Source of the DNA: SIG440 sp045591035
GTDB taxonomy: Bacteria; Bacillota; Clostridia; Monoglobales; Monoglobaceae
Length of the DNA: 23,923 nt
Assembly (NCBI GenBank): GCA_045591035.1
Contig: JAZNSG010000037.1
Location: 1 to 23,923 of the forward strand
Direction: 5' to 3'
Positions 8,999 to 16,288 of this stretch are shown here, piece after piece (positions within the stretch are counted from its first letter, which is position 1; every line of letters begins with the position of its first letter). Both the position numbers and the translations under genes were made by a program. Under the pieces are notes generated by a model, which did not search any database, was not told the DNA's origin, and saw only the letters and a list, made by a program, of their open reading frames with translations.

Positions 8999-9808
8999 AT
9001 GAGAAAGCATAAAAATAAAATTATAGCAGGTGTTGTTATCGCAATTCTTTTAGCTTTTGTCTTTTGGTATGGCGGTGATGCACCTGCACTCTGCGGATGG
9101 GAACCTAAGTCTAAGGAAACGGTAGTCCAAACCGACGAACCCTTGACTTCGGCGGAAAAGATTGCTATAGCTGAGAAAGTTGCTGAAAGCGTACAGCAAC
9201 CGGCAGAAGAACAAGCTGCTCACTTGCAAGCAACTTCTGCTGAAATCAAACAAAGCAATAAGGAATACTCCGAAGAACACGGAATGATCATAAACGAGGT
9301 TACGGGAAAAGACAAGTACGAAACTGACCCTGTTCCCGAAGGAAGGCCCATACCTATCGAGCCTGAAAATGCGGTGATTACAGATAAAGAGCTTACCTGC
9401 ACTTTATCAGTTCGATGCGATACGGTTTTTCAAAACATCGAATGGCTTGATAGCGAAAAGGTTGATATCGTACCCAAAGACGGTATTATATTTGCAGAAA
9501 AAACCGTTACATTCTATGAGGGCGAAAGCGTATTTAGTCTTCTCCTGCGAGAAATGAAACGAAATAAAATACATATGGAATTTGAGAATACACCCATATA
9601 TAACAGTGCATATATCGAAGGCATAGCAAACCTTTACGAATTTGATTGCGGTGAGCTTTCGGGGTGGATGTATAAAGTCAATGATTGGTTCCCAAATTAC
9701 GGTTGCTCTCGGTATCAGCTTAAAGCAGGAGATAAGGTTGAATGGGTATATTCCTGTGACTTAGGCAATGATATAGGAGGAAATTATTCGGCAAGGAATG
9801 GTAATTAA
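8999..9808 (+). CDS. Membrane-anchored DUF4430 (transcobalamin-like) protein
   Basis: 269 aa, ATG preceded by AAGGAGG that overlaps the stop of the previous gene (11-bp gap). A single N-terminal membrane segment (about residues 8-25) has positive charges before it, giving an outside C-terminus. There is no lipobox, as the nearest Cys follows P-A-L. A Glu/Gln/Ala-rich extracytoplasmic linker covers about 35-110. Residues about 135-262 form a DUF4430 domain with the family signatures FYEGESVFSLLL, YIEGIANLYEFDCGELSGW and GDKVEWVYSCDLGNDIG. Family knowledge ties the fold to transcobalamin's C-terminal domain. Its place between wall proteins and ECF transporter genes suggests it receives B12 from the wall and presents it to the importer. 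That relay role is inferred. Confidence 0.88.
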   Translation: MRKHKNKIIAGVVIAILLAFVFWYGGDAPALCGWEPKSKETVVQTDEPLTSAEKIAIAEKVAESVQQPAEEQAAHLQATSAEIKQSNKEYSEEHGMIINEVTGKDKYETDPVPEGRPIPIEPENAVITDKELTCTLSVRCDTVFQNIEWLDSEKVDIVPKDGIIFAEKTVTFYEGESVFSLLLREMKRNKIHMEFENTPIYNSAYIEGIANLYEFDCGELSGWMYKVNDWFPNYGCSRYQLKAGDKVEWVYSCDLGNDIGGNYSARNGN

Positions 9809-9809
9809 A

Positions 9810-10697
9810 ATGAATGAATTCAAAACATATCACCCGATTGTGAATTTTACATACTTTGTATTTGTAATCGGGTTCAGTTGCGTATTTTTGCATCCTGCGT
9901 GTCTATGTATTTCACTTGTAAGTGGATTTGCATATTCTGTGATGCTGAAAGGCAAGAAAAAAATCAAAACTAACTTAATATATATGCTTCCGATGCTGAT
10001 AATGATGGCATTTATAAATCCGGCCTTTAATCACGAAGGCGTGACTATCATTGAATATCTGCCAAGCGGAAATCCGTTGACACTTGAATCAATCGTTTAC
10101 GGACTTTGTGCGGCGGTTATGATTGTAAGTGTTATCTGTCATTTTAGTTGCTACAACGAGGTTATGACAAGTGATAAGTTTATTTATCTGTTCGGTAAAA
10201 TCATTCCTGCGATGTCTTTAATAATTTCTATGACATTACGATTTGTTCCAAGGTTTGCGGCACAGCTTAAGGTAGTAACAAATGCGCAGAAGTGTATGGG
10301 ACGAGATGTGTCAAATGGAAGCATTATAAAACGAACAAAAAGTGGGCTAAGTATTCTTTCAATTATGACAACATGGGCCTTGGAAAATGCCATTGAAACA
10401 GCCGACAGTATGAAATCCCGTGGATACGGAATACCGGGCAGAACGGCATTTTCTATATTTACTTTTGATAAGAGAGATAAGAAAGCACTAATGTGGATTT
10501 TGATTTTGGGAACATATACACTTGCGGGAAATTTAATGGGTGCAATAGCTTTCAGTTTCTTCCCATCAATGCAAATGGCGGAAGTTTCGCTCTTTGACTT
10601 AAGCGTATTTATGGCATATTTGTTGCTTTGTATATGTCCTATCATAATTGAAATTTGGGAGGTGAGAAAATGGAAAGCTTTAAGGCCGAAGATTTAA
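9810..10697 (+). CDS. ecfT: ECF transporter transmembrane component EcfT
   Basis: About 295 aa. I use ATG 9810 because AAGGA (9794-9798) lies 11 nt upstream and the protein then begins MNEFKTYHPIVNF, typical of EcfT. ATG 9798 adds four residues but touches its own ribosome site. Several membrane helices are followed by the coupling-helix motif S-M-K-S-R-G-Y-G near residue 200, the Arg-Gly signature that contacts the ATPases. EcfT joins the two ATPases to the substrate-binding S component. The start is 1 bp after the stop of the DUF4430 gene, and the end overlaps the next gene by 28 bp, so translation is coupled. Substrate choice is not set by this subunit; the riboswitch suggests cobalamin. 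Confidence 0.9.
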   Translation: MNEFKTYHPIVNFTYFVFVIGFSCVFLHPACLCISLVSGFAYSVMLKGKKKIKTNLIYMLPMLIMMAFINPAFNHEGVTIIEYLPSGNPLTLESIVYGLCAAVMIVSVICHFSCYNEVMTSDKFIYLFGKIIPAMSLIISMTLRFVPRFAAQLKVVTNAQKCMGRDVSNGSIIKRTKSGLSILSIMTTWALENAIETADSMKSRGYGIPGRTAFSIFTFDKRDKKALMWILILGTYTLAGNLMGAIAFSFFPSMQMAEVSLFDLSVFMAYLLLCICPIIIEIWEVRKWKALRPKI

Positions 10698-13345
10698 GTT
10701 TTACATATCCGAACAGAACGGATAAGGCACTTGAAGATATAAACTTTACAATAAGTCAAGGCGAATTTGTTCTGCTTTGCGGTAGGTCGGGGTGTGGCAA
10801 GACCACTCTTTTAAGACTTTTGAAATCATCCCTTGCACCACACGGCGAAATAAGTGGAAGTATTTGTTTTAATGGTAAAAATCTTTCAGACTACGATACC
10901 AAAGAACAAGCATCAAACATTGGTTTTGTAATGCAGAACCTCGATAATCAGATTGTAACAGATAAGGTATGGCACGAACTTGCATTTGGCTTGGAAAGTC
11001 TTGGAATGAAGCAATCCGAGATAAGAACAAGAGTGTCTGAAATGGCGTCTTTCTTTGGCATACAAACCTGGTTTTATAAGAACGTAACAGAGCTTTCCGG
11101 TGGACAGAAGCAACTGTTAAACCTTGCATCGGTTATGGTTATGCAACCGTCTGTTTTGATTCTTGACGAGCCGACAAGTCAGCTTGATCCAATCGCCGCA
11201 GGTGAGTTTTTGAAAACACTTGAAAAGATAAACCGTGAGCTTGGCACAACCGTTATTCTCACCGAGCATCGCTTGGAAGATGCTTTCCCAATGGCAGATC
11301 ATGTTATCGTTATGGATGGTGGTAAAATCATTGCAGATAGTACACCCATCGAGGTCGGTAAAATTCTTAAATCAAAAAATCACGATATGTATAAAGCACT
11401 CCCAACTCCAATGAGAGTGCACGGCGAAGTGGAAAACACTCTGAGGTGTCCCTTAACTGTTAGGGATGGCAGAGTGTGGCTTGAAGAATATTCAAAAGAA
11501 AATACATTGAATTCTGATATTATTCCAAAAGATAAAACACAGAATATTGCAGAAAAGGTAATTGAAATTAAAGATGCGTATTTCAGATATGAAAAGGATC
11601 TGCCCGATGTAGTAAAAGGGTTTAATTTAGTCGTACATAAAGGTGAATTGGTTTGTCTTGTTGGCGGTAACGGAACCGGAAAGACAACTGCACTTTCACT
11701 CGTATCAGGTCTTAACACGCCATACAGAGGCGATGTGCAGATTTTAGGGCAAAGCATTTCCAAGATAAAGAATTTGTATGACGGACTTTTGGGCGTTCTT
11801 CCGCAGAATCCGCAGAGTGTGTTTGTGAAGAAAACAGTTCACCTGGACTTGATGGAAATTCTCTCAGATAAGAAACTCACAAAAGCAGAAAAAGAGAAAA
11901 AGGTACAAAACATATCTGTGCTTTGCGGAATCGAAAATCTTTTGGAAAGTCATCCGTATGATTTATCGGGTGGCGAACAACAAAGAGCTGCTCTTGCAAA
12001 AATTCTTCTTATGGAACCCACAATTCTGCTTCTTGACGAGCCGACAAAAGGAATGGACGCACATTTTAAGGAAGAATTTGCAGAAATTCTTTTGGGTTTA
12101 AAAGCAAACGGTGTAACAATCCTTATGGTATCTCACGATATAGAGTTTGCGTCAGAATATGCCGACAGATGTGCTCTTGTTTTTGATGGAAGCATAACAT
12201 CAACCAGTGCGCCAAGAGAGTTCTTCAAGGGTAAGAATTTCTACACCACATCCGCAAACCGTATGGCAAGAACTTGCCTTCCCGATGCAGTTTTGGCAGA
12301 AGATATTATTCTTGCTTGTGGTGGTAAGGTAGAAAAGAAAGAAAGACAATCAAGAAATATAGAACTACCTAAGCCTCAAAACGAAATCAAGCCACAAAAA
12401 AAGAAAGTAAAAAAGTTGACATCTGCAAGAATGATTGTTGGCGTTATATTTGCATTTCTTTTCGTGTTAATGTATCTGCCGTTTAAGACTGATATAAATA
12501 TACTAAATATCAATGTAAAAAGCTTTGTGGGACTCGGTGTTTATCAGATAGCTATGATAATGATATTGTTTGTCTCTTGCGTCTGCTTTTTTCCCCAAAG
12601 AGATATTGGAATTGAAGTAATACAAGTTCCAAAGTCCGACAGAAAACTGACAAAAAGAACGCTTATATCAACATTCCTGATACTGCTTTTAATACCGCTT
12701 ACCATTTATATTGGTATTTTCTTCTTGGGTGACAGAAAGTATTATTTTGTAAGCTTGCTTATCATTCTTGAAACAATGATACCTTTTTGTATGGTTTTTG
12801 AGTCAAAAAAGCCAAAAGCAAGAGAACTTATTGTGATAAGTGTTCTTTGTGCTATTGTTGTTGCAGGCAGGGCGGCATTCTTTATGCTTCCGCAGTTTAA
12901 ACCCGTTGTGGCGCTTGTTATTATCGCAGGGGTAGCTTTTGGTGGCGAAACGGGATTTTTGGTGGGTAGCGTTACCGGGTTCGTTTCAAACTTTTTCTTT
13001 GGACAAGGTCCATGGACACCATGGCAGATGTTTGCCTTTGGTATTATTGGTTTTGTTGCAGGAATACTGTTTAAAAAAGGGTTTCTTCGCAAAACAAAAG
13101 CATCTCTTTGTATCTTCGGTTTTATTACAACACTTGTGATATACGGAGGAATCATGAACCCTGCATCCGTAATTATGTATCAGGACAACCCGACAAAAGC
13201 AATGATAGTCTCTGCATATATTATGGGAATACCACTTGACCTAATCCATGCACTTGGAACAGCGTTCTTCCTTTGGTTTGTATCAGAACCAATGATAGAC
13301 AAGCTCGAAAGAATCAAGGTTAAATATGGATTGGTCGAAAGATAG
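10670..13345 (+). CDS. Fused ECF transporter: two EcfA ATPases plus S component, probably for cobalamin
   Basis: ATG 10670 is chosen because GGGAGGTG lies 6-13 nt upstream, giving 891 aa; the upstream TTG 10655 would lie before this site. ATPase 1 has Walker A GRSGCGKTT (38-46), signature LSGGQ (about 142) and Walker B LILDEPT (about 163). ATPase 2 has Walker A GGNGTGKTT (about 331), LSGGEQQ (about 431) and LLLDEPTKGMD (about 455). From about 586 there are three or more extra helices, then an S-component-like core (about 722-891) with the segment GFLVGSVTGFVSNFFFGQGP. ECF S components bind the vitamin and toppled forms release it inside. Clostridial B12 loci carry such S components (CbrT type is the named cobalamin example), but I cannot show homology to CbrT by eye. 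The A-A-S fusion leaves only EcfT separate. Confidence 0.88.
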   Translation: MESFKAEDLSFTYPNRTDKALEDINFTISQGEFVLLCGRSGCGKTTLLRLLKSSLAPHGEISGSICFNGKNLSDYDTKEQASNIGFVMQNLDNQIVTDKVWHELAFGLESLGMKQSEIRTRVSEMASFFGIQTWFYKNVTELSGGQKQLLNLASVMVMQPSVLILDEPTSQLDPIAAGEFLKTLEKINRELGTTVILTEHRLEDAFPMADHVIVMDGGKIIADSTPIEVGKILKSKNHDMYKALPTPMRVHGEVENTLRCPLTVRDGRVWLEEYSKENTLNSDIIPKDKTQNIAEKVIEIKDAYFRYEKDLPDVVKGFNLVVHKGELVCLVGGNGTGKTTALSLVSGLNTPYRGDVQILGQSISKIKNLYDGLLGVLPQNPQSVFVKKTVHLDLMEILSDKKLTKAEKEKKVQNISVLCGIENLLESHPYDLSGGEQQRAALAKILLMEPTILLLDEPTKGMDAHFKEEFAEILLGLKANGVTILMVSHDIEFASEYADRCALVFDGSITSTSAPREFFKGKNFYTTSANRMARTCLPDAVLAEDIILACGGKVEKKERQSRNIELPKPQNEIKPQKKKVKKLTSARMIVGVIFAFLFVLMYLPFKTDINILNINVKSFVGLGVYQIAMIMILFVSCVCFFPQRDIGIEVIQVPKSDRKLTKRTLISTFLILLLIPLTIYIGIFFLGDRKYYFVSLLIILETMIPFCMVFESKKPKARELIVISVLCAIVVAGRAAFFMLPQFKPVVALVIIAGVAFGGETGFLVGSVTGFVSNFFFGQGPWTPWQMFAFGIIGFVAGILFKKGFLRKTKASLCIFGFITTLVIYGGIMNPASVIMYQDNPTKAMIVSAYIMGIPLDLIHALGTAFFLWFVSEPMIDKLERIKVKYGLVER

Positions 13346-13357
13346 CTATAAACAAAT

Positions 13358-13398
13358 AAAACCCGAACTATCACCAATTGGTAAAAGTTCGGGTTTTT
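13358..13398. terminator. Operon terminator
   Basis: AAACCCGAACT pairs with AGTTCGGGTTT and is followed by T5, 12 bp after the last operon stop codon. The A run on the left foot also allows minus-strand termination. Confidence 0.85.
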
Positions 13399-13412
13399 AC
13401 TGTTCGTTTGCA

Positions 13413-13447
13413 TAAAAAAGTCGAAGCAAAGCGAACTTTGCTTCGAC
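13413..13447 (-). terminator. Minus-strand terminator next to attL (old tRNA terminator)
   Basis: A perfect 12-bp stem GTCGAAGCAAAG/CTTTGCTTCGAC with a CGAA loop is followed on the minus strand by six T. It lies 1 bp beyond the CCA end of the tRNA-like repeat, so it was probably the terminator of the tRNA gene in which the island inserted. Confidence 0.75.
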
Positions 13448-13448
13448 G

Positions 13449-13466
13449 TGGTGCAGGTAACAGGAC
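13449..13466. repeat. Left attachment core (attL), tRNA 3'-end sequence
   Basis: TGGTGCAGGTAACAGGAC is identical to 22204-22221. Read on the minus strand it is GTCCTGTTACCTGCACCA: T-stem end, a seven-base acceptor strand, discriminator A and CCA. The T-stem form resembles bacterial tRNA-Leu genes, so a tRNA-Leu target is likely but not proven. Confidence 0.75.
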
Positions 13467-13509
13467 AAAACAGCCTTTAAGTGCCGATATTAAGCCATTT
13501 TTATTTTTT

Positions 13510-13531
13510 ATTGTTGCCTAATTGTTGCCAA
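13510..13531. repeat. Left integrase arm-type site (tandem 11-bp repeat)
   Basis: ATTGTTGCCTA is followed directly by ATTGTTGCCAA, 44 bp inside the left core and just beyond the integrase stop. A matching pair lies at 22055-22076. Paired short repeats inside both ends are typical of integrase arm-binding sites. Confidence 0.55.
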
Positions 13532-13536
13532 CAGGC

Positions 13537-14736
13537 TTAATCCAAACATACACAAGGGTATAACTCTTGCTCTGATGTTGCTGTGTGTTGTCTAATAGTA
13601 AGACCCTCATTTTCAAGAATTGCATCTATCCTTGAAATATTGTCCTGCAGATAATCTTGTGTAGCATAAAAATATGTGTTCATAGTAATTCTTATATCGG
13701 TATGCCCCATAATCTCCTGGAGAACTTTTGGGGGCATCCCTGCCTCTGCACACCGTGTACCAAAAGTATGGCGAAGAGAGTGTAAATTAACTTTTCCGTC
13801 AGTTATTCTTTCGTCAAGTATGTTATATTTTTTCAACACCCTTGAGAACTGTGAATTTACTTGATTTGTGGTTATCATTTTTTCGTTATGGGTGAATATC
13901 AAACCAATATCTTTGAATAGAGTACAGTCCTTTAAGAGTTCACGCACGGCAGATGTCATTGTGAGTATGCGAGTGCCGGCTATGGTCTTTGTTGTTTCGT
14001 TAAGAATTGCCTCGCCTTTTTTGCCTTTGGAAATTGTGCGGTGTATGGTGATTCGGTTGAATGTAAAATTTATATCCTCAACGTGCAAGGCGTTTATTTC
14101 GCCCATCCGCAAACCAAGAGCAAGGGAAAGCAGCATTTGTTGACTATAGGGGATGTCCTCTGTCTGTAATATGTGTATCAATTTCCTTTGCTCGTCTTTT
14201 GATAATGCCCGGACTTTGATTGTAGTCTTTTTTGAGTTAGGGCGTTTTATAAATGCTATGGGGTTTTCTGATATTATCTTCCGTCTGTGAGCCTCTGCCA
14301 GAGTGCGAGATAAAAGCTCATAAATTTTATTCAGTGTGGATTGTGAATAATCAAGATTACTGTTTAAAAAGTGCCTGAGCTGTGTTTCTGTTACGTCCTG
14401 CAGTCGGGTATTGTATATAGGCTTTAATATTTTAAGTGTTTCAGTATGCCGAAAATAAGTCGGCTCTTTAATTTCGTTTTGGTTTAGCTTATCGTCAAGC
14501 AACTGTTTTGCAAGGTGATAAAGGGTTATTTGCGATTTATCCACAAAAGTACCTGTGTAGATTTGATATTCCACATTTTTTATCTTTGTTTTCACCTCTG
14601 TTTTTGTGCTACCGTACACAGTTTTCCGTTTTCTCTTGCCGTTCTCGTCATAGCCGAGATTGATTTGCCCTACAAACAGACCCCTTTTTTCATCAAAATA
14701 GATTGCTCCGTCTCCTCTTGAACGTCTTTTAGGCAT
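13537..14736 (-). CDS. int: Tyrosine site-specific integrase of the island
   Basis: 399 aa from ATG 14736, which has AGGAG 10 nt upstream; a TTG at 14757 would precede that site. The N-terminal part (MPKRRSRGDG, then a beta-rich region) is the arm-binding domain of Tn916/phage-type integrases. A SAM-like core-binding domain follows, then the catalytic domain with Arg in LGLRMGE (about 210), HSLRH (about 319-323), GHTDI, and the Tyr nucleophile in NTYFYAT (about 356). It would integrate and excise the island at the tRNA 3' end. It lies next to the left attachment core and downstream of the repressor gene on the same strand, as in SaPI-type islands. Confidence 0.93.
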   Translation of the reverse strand: MPKRRSRGDGAIYFDEKRGLFVGQINLGYDENGKRKRKTVYGSTKTEVKTKIKNVEYQIYTGTFVDKSQITLYHLAKQLLDDKLNQNEIKEPTYFRHTETLKILKPIYNTRLQDVTETQLRHFLNSNLDYSQSTLNKIYELLSRTLAEAHRRKIISENPIAFIKRPNSKKTTIKVRALSKDEQRKLIHILQTEDIPYSQQMLLSLALGLRMGEINALHVEDINFTFNRITIHRTISKGKKGEAILNETTKTIAGTRILTMTSAVRELLKDCTLFKDIGLIFTHNEKMITTNQVNSQFSRVLKKYNILDERITDGKVNLHSLRHTFGTRCAEAGMPPKVLQEIMGHTDIRITMNTYFYATQDYLQDNISRIDAILENEGLTIRQHTATSEQELYPCVCLD

Positions 14737-14764
14737 AAAAAATACACTCCTTTTCAATTTTTAC

Positions 14765-14793
14765 TTGCAAAAAGACAAGGAATGTAGTATAAT
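14765..14793 (+). promoter_or_regulatory. Promoter for candidate RNA between repressor and integrase
   Basis: TTGCAA (14765-14770) and a perfect TATAAT (14788-14793) are 17 nt apart on the plus strand, opposite to the integrase. The predicted start is near 14800. Confidence 0.5.
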
Positions 14794-14799
14794 AATGCT

Positions 14800-14893
14800 G
14801 GGTTTAGCATTAGGGTTTTTACTCCTTTGGGACTTACATTCCTTGATGCGTTGCTCCTGTAGTGTTGGTAGCACTATGGGAGCTTTTTATTTT
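14800..14893 (+). ncRNA. Candidate small structured RNA, antisense to the integrase leader
   Basis: A transcript from the promoter at 14765-14793 would end at a 12-bp hairpin (GCTCC at 14853 to GGAGC ending 14883, two G:T pairs) followed by TTTTTATTTT, giving about 94 nt with no ORF. It carries the C-rich stretches ACTCCTTT and TTCCTTG, which could pair with ribosome sites. ACTCCTTT matches AAAGGAGT in front of the integrase. Read on the minus strand, the same region would give the integrase mRNA an 11-bp stem (14776-14786 with 14835-14845) enclosing a 7-bp hairpin. The region may thus work on either strand; this is inference. Confidence 0.4.
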
Positions 14894-14899
14894 GATTTA

Positions 14900-15529
14900 T
14901 TATCTTACTATGCTTTGAAAAACAACGGCTTTTCCTAAAATTCTTATATGGTTAAGTTCTTCCCCTTCGTAGTTTTGGACTTTGTGTGTGGGGTTTTCGG
15001 GTCTAAGCTCAAGTCTGTTCTCGTATTTATAAACACGTTTTAAAGTTACATCATCTTCAATCTGTACGGCTGCTATCTCACCGTTTTCAACATCTGGCTG
15101 CTCCCTGATGAAAACAATATCACCGTCAAATATTCTTGCATTTATCATACTATCGCCTCTGGCGGTCAAGCAAAAGTCAGCATTTATATTTTCGGAAGCT
15201 TCAACAAAGGTTTCGTACTCCTCGTTTGCATATATTGGTTGTCCACAGGCTATTTCTCCAAGCATGGGGAATTTTTTTGTTTTTATAGGCTTTAAGCCGT
15301 ATTTTTCGTAGTCTGTTGTTGGCTCATCATCCCATCCCATCAAATAAGCAGGGGAACAATTAAGGATGTTGGCAAGTTTTGTTATTGTTTCGTGCTTTAT
15401 ATTTTTTATTTCTCCACTTTCGTATCGTTGGACCGTTGCCTCTCTCACGCCTAATCGTTCTGCAACCTCAAGAAGGGTGTATCCTCTTTTTAAGCGTTCA
15501 TCTTTAATTCTTTCGTGTATCGTTACCAT
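14900..15529 (-). CDS. S24-family (LexA/CI-like) repressor with XRE helix-turn-helix
   Basis: 209 aa, ATG with AAAGGAAG upstream. Residues about 4-65 are a Cro/CI-type HTH (TLLEVAERLGVREATVQRYESGE). Residues about 88-205 are a LexA-like peptidase domain with Ser127 in GDSM and Lys164 in VTLKRV as the dyad, and a likely self-cleavage site A-C-G at 94-96. Such proteins repress early promoters and fall apart by RecA-stimulated self-cleavage, so the island is probably SOS-inducible. A helper-phage protein could act instead. It is transcribed divergently from the replication genes, and CTTACG-type operators fill the space between. Confidence 0.92.
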   Translation of the reverse strand: MVTIHERIKDERLKRGYTLLEVAERLGVREATVQRYESGEIKNIKHETITKLANILNCSPAYLMGWDDEPTTDYEKYGLKPIKTKKFPMLGEIACGQPIYANEEYETFVEASENINADFCLTARGDSMINARIFDGDIVFIREQPDVENGEIAAVQIEDDVTLKRVYKYENRLELRPENPTHKVQNYEGEELNHIRILGKAVVFQSIVR

Positions 15530-15550
15530 TTGCTCACTTCCTTTAAAACA

Positions 15551-15579
15551 ATCTTAACATAAACTTTCGCAAAATGCAA
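15551..15579 (-). promoter_or_regulatory. Leftward repressor promoter
   Basis: On the minus strand TTGCAT (15574-15579) and TAAGAT (15551-15556) are 17 nt apart. An operator-like sequence (15564-15580) covers its -35 box and most of its spacer, so the repressor can control its own synthesis. Confidence 0.6.
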
Positions 15580-15669
15580 GGGTTTTTTGTAAAAACGCAA
15601 AAAAACTTACGCAAAACGTATTGACAAACAAAAGACTATATGTTATCATTAACTTACGTGACACGTAAA
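15564..15669. promoter_or_regulatory. Three repressor operators in the divergent promoter region
   Basis: Three 17-bp sites follow the form CTTACG-N5-CGTAAG. CTTTCGCAAAATGCAAG (15564-15580) is weak and lies in the leftward promoter. CTTACGCAAAACGTATT (15606-15622) ends in the rightward -35 box. CTTACGTGACACGTAAA (15653-15669) lies just after the rightward -10. Centres are 42 and 47 bp apart, about four to four and a half helical turns. The best copy is at 15908-15924. Confidence 0.7.
15621..15649 (+). promoter_or_regulatory. Rightward early promoter
   Basis: A perfect -35 TTGACA (15621-15626) and a -10 TATCAT (15644-15649) are 17 nt apart. Operators flank it on both sides, so it should be off while the repressor is present. 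It would drive the HTH, excisionase-like and replication genes. Confidence 0.75.
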
Positions 15670-15689
15670 AAATAAAGGGAGGGATATAT

Positions 15690-15923
15690 GTGTTATATGC
15701 TTGTAACACCGTGGAATTAAAAAAGGCTCTTGCGGAAAAAGGTATTGATACAATATCAATGCTATCTGCAAAAACACAAGTAAACAGGAACACTTTAGGG
15801 CGTATTTTAAAAGGCAAAGAACAGCCATCATCAACGGTTATATATAAAATAGCCAGTGTTTTAAGCTTAAATGCGGACGGAGTAGGACGTATTTTTTTTG
15901 ACAATAACTTACGCAACACGTAA
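15690..15923 (+). CDS. Small Cro-like HTH regulator
   Basis: 77 aa, GTG start at 15690 with AAAGGGAGGG about 7 nt upstream. An ATG two bases earlier opens only a 10-codon frame. An XRE-type HTH covers about residues 8-65, with TISMLSAKTQVNRNTLGRIL as the helix-turn-helix. There is no peptidase domain. It is the first rightward gene opposite the S24 repressor, the place of Cro in lambdoid switches and of Str in SaPIs. Its last codons overlap operator 15908-15924. The role as antirepressor or second regulator is inferred. Confidence 0.8.
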   Translation: MLYACNTVELKKALAEKGIDTISMLSAKTQVNRNTLGRILKGKEQPSSTVIYKIASVLSLNADGVGRIFFDNNLRNT

Positions 15924-15924
15924 G
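15908..15924. promoter_or_regulatory. Fourth operator, perfect palindrome CTTACG-N5-CGTAAG
   Basis: CTTACGCAACACGTAAG has perfect 6-bp half sites. It overlaps the last five codons and the stop of the small HTH gene. It lies about 250 bp from the other three sites, which allows DNA looping or a roadblock to readthrough. The next 140 bp to 16064 show no clear further promoter. Confidence 0.65.
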
Positions 15925-16063
15925 AAAAACTTTTCAAAAAATAACAGCTAAAATCTTAGCACACACGAAAATAATATAACTTGATACCTCAACTATATAA
16001 AACACCTTTAAAGGGCAAAATTTTACGTTTGGGGCGCAAAAGAGAAAGGAGAAAACTATAGAA

Positions 16064-16276
16064 ATGATGTTAAACCCAGAAATTAACGAGCAAGAGACAG
16101 AAAAAACAATGCCGATATTCTACGGAACAAAGGAAGTGGCAAAGATGTTTCGCTGTTCAATACCTACCGCAAGGGAAATTATGCGGCGTGAGGACTTTCC
16201 GCTGCTTGTAGTAGGTGGCAAATGGCTCGTATTGAAAACCGCCCTGGAGCAATGGGCAACGCAAAAGAGAATGTAA
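16064..16276 (+). CDS. Excisionase-like HTH protein
   Basis: 70 aa, ATG preceded by AAAGGAG. After an acidic N-terminus, residues about 17-68 form a MerR/excisionase-type winged HTH: the helix YGTKEVAKMFRCSIPTAREI, then FPLLVVGGKWLVLKTALEQW. Proteins of this size and motif act as recombination directionality factors (Xis) or small transcription factors. Its place after the rightward promoter in an integrase island fits Xis; a purely regulatory role is possible. Confidence 0.82.
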   Translation: MMLNPEINEQETEKTMPIFYGTKEVAKMFRCSIPTAREIMRREDFPLLVVGGKWLVLKTALEQWATQKRM

Positions 16277-16288
16277 AGGAGAATAAAA

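Noticed and set aside
10655..10669. Upstream TTG start for the fused ECF ATPase gene
   Set aside because: The GGGAGGTG ribosome site lies inside this extension and serves ATG 10670.
12742..13155. 137-aa minus-strand frame inside the S-component region
   Set aside because: It is antisense to conserved membrane helices of the transporter and is Pro/Lys/Thr-rich as such shadows are.
14737..14757. Upstream TTG start for the integrase
   Set aside because: It would place the start before the AGGAG site; ATG 14736 is correctly spaced and gives the usual basic N-terminus.
15688..15720. ATG frame two bases before the Cro-like gene
   Set aside because: It ends after 10 codons with no known role; the GTG at 15690 opens the HTH protein at a good distance from the ribosome site.
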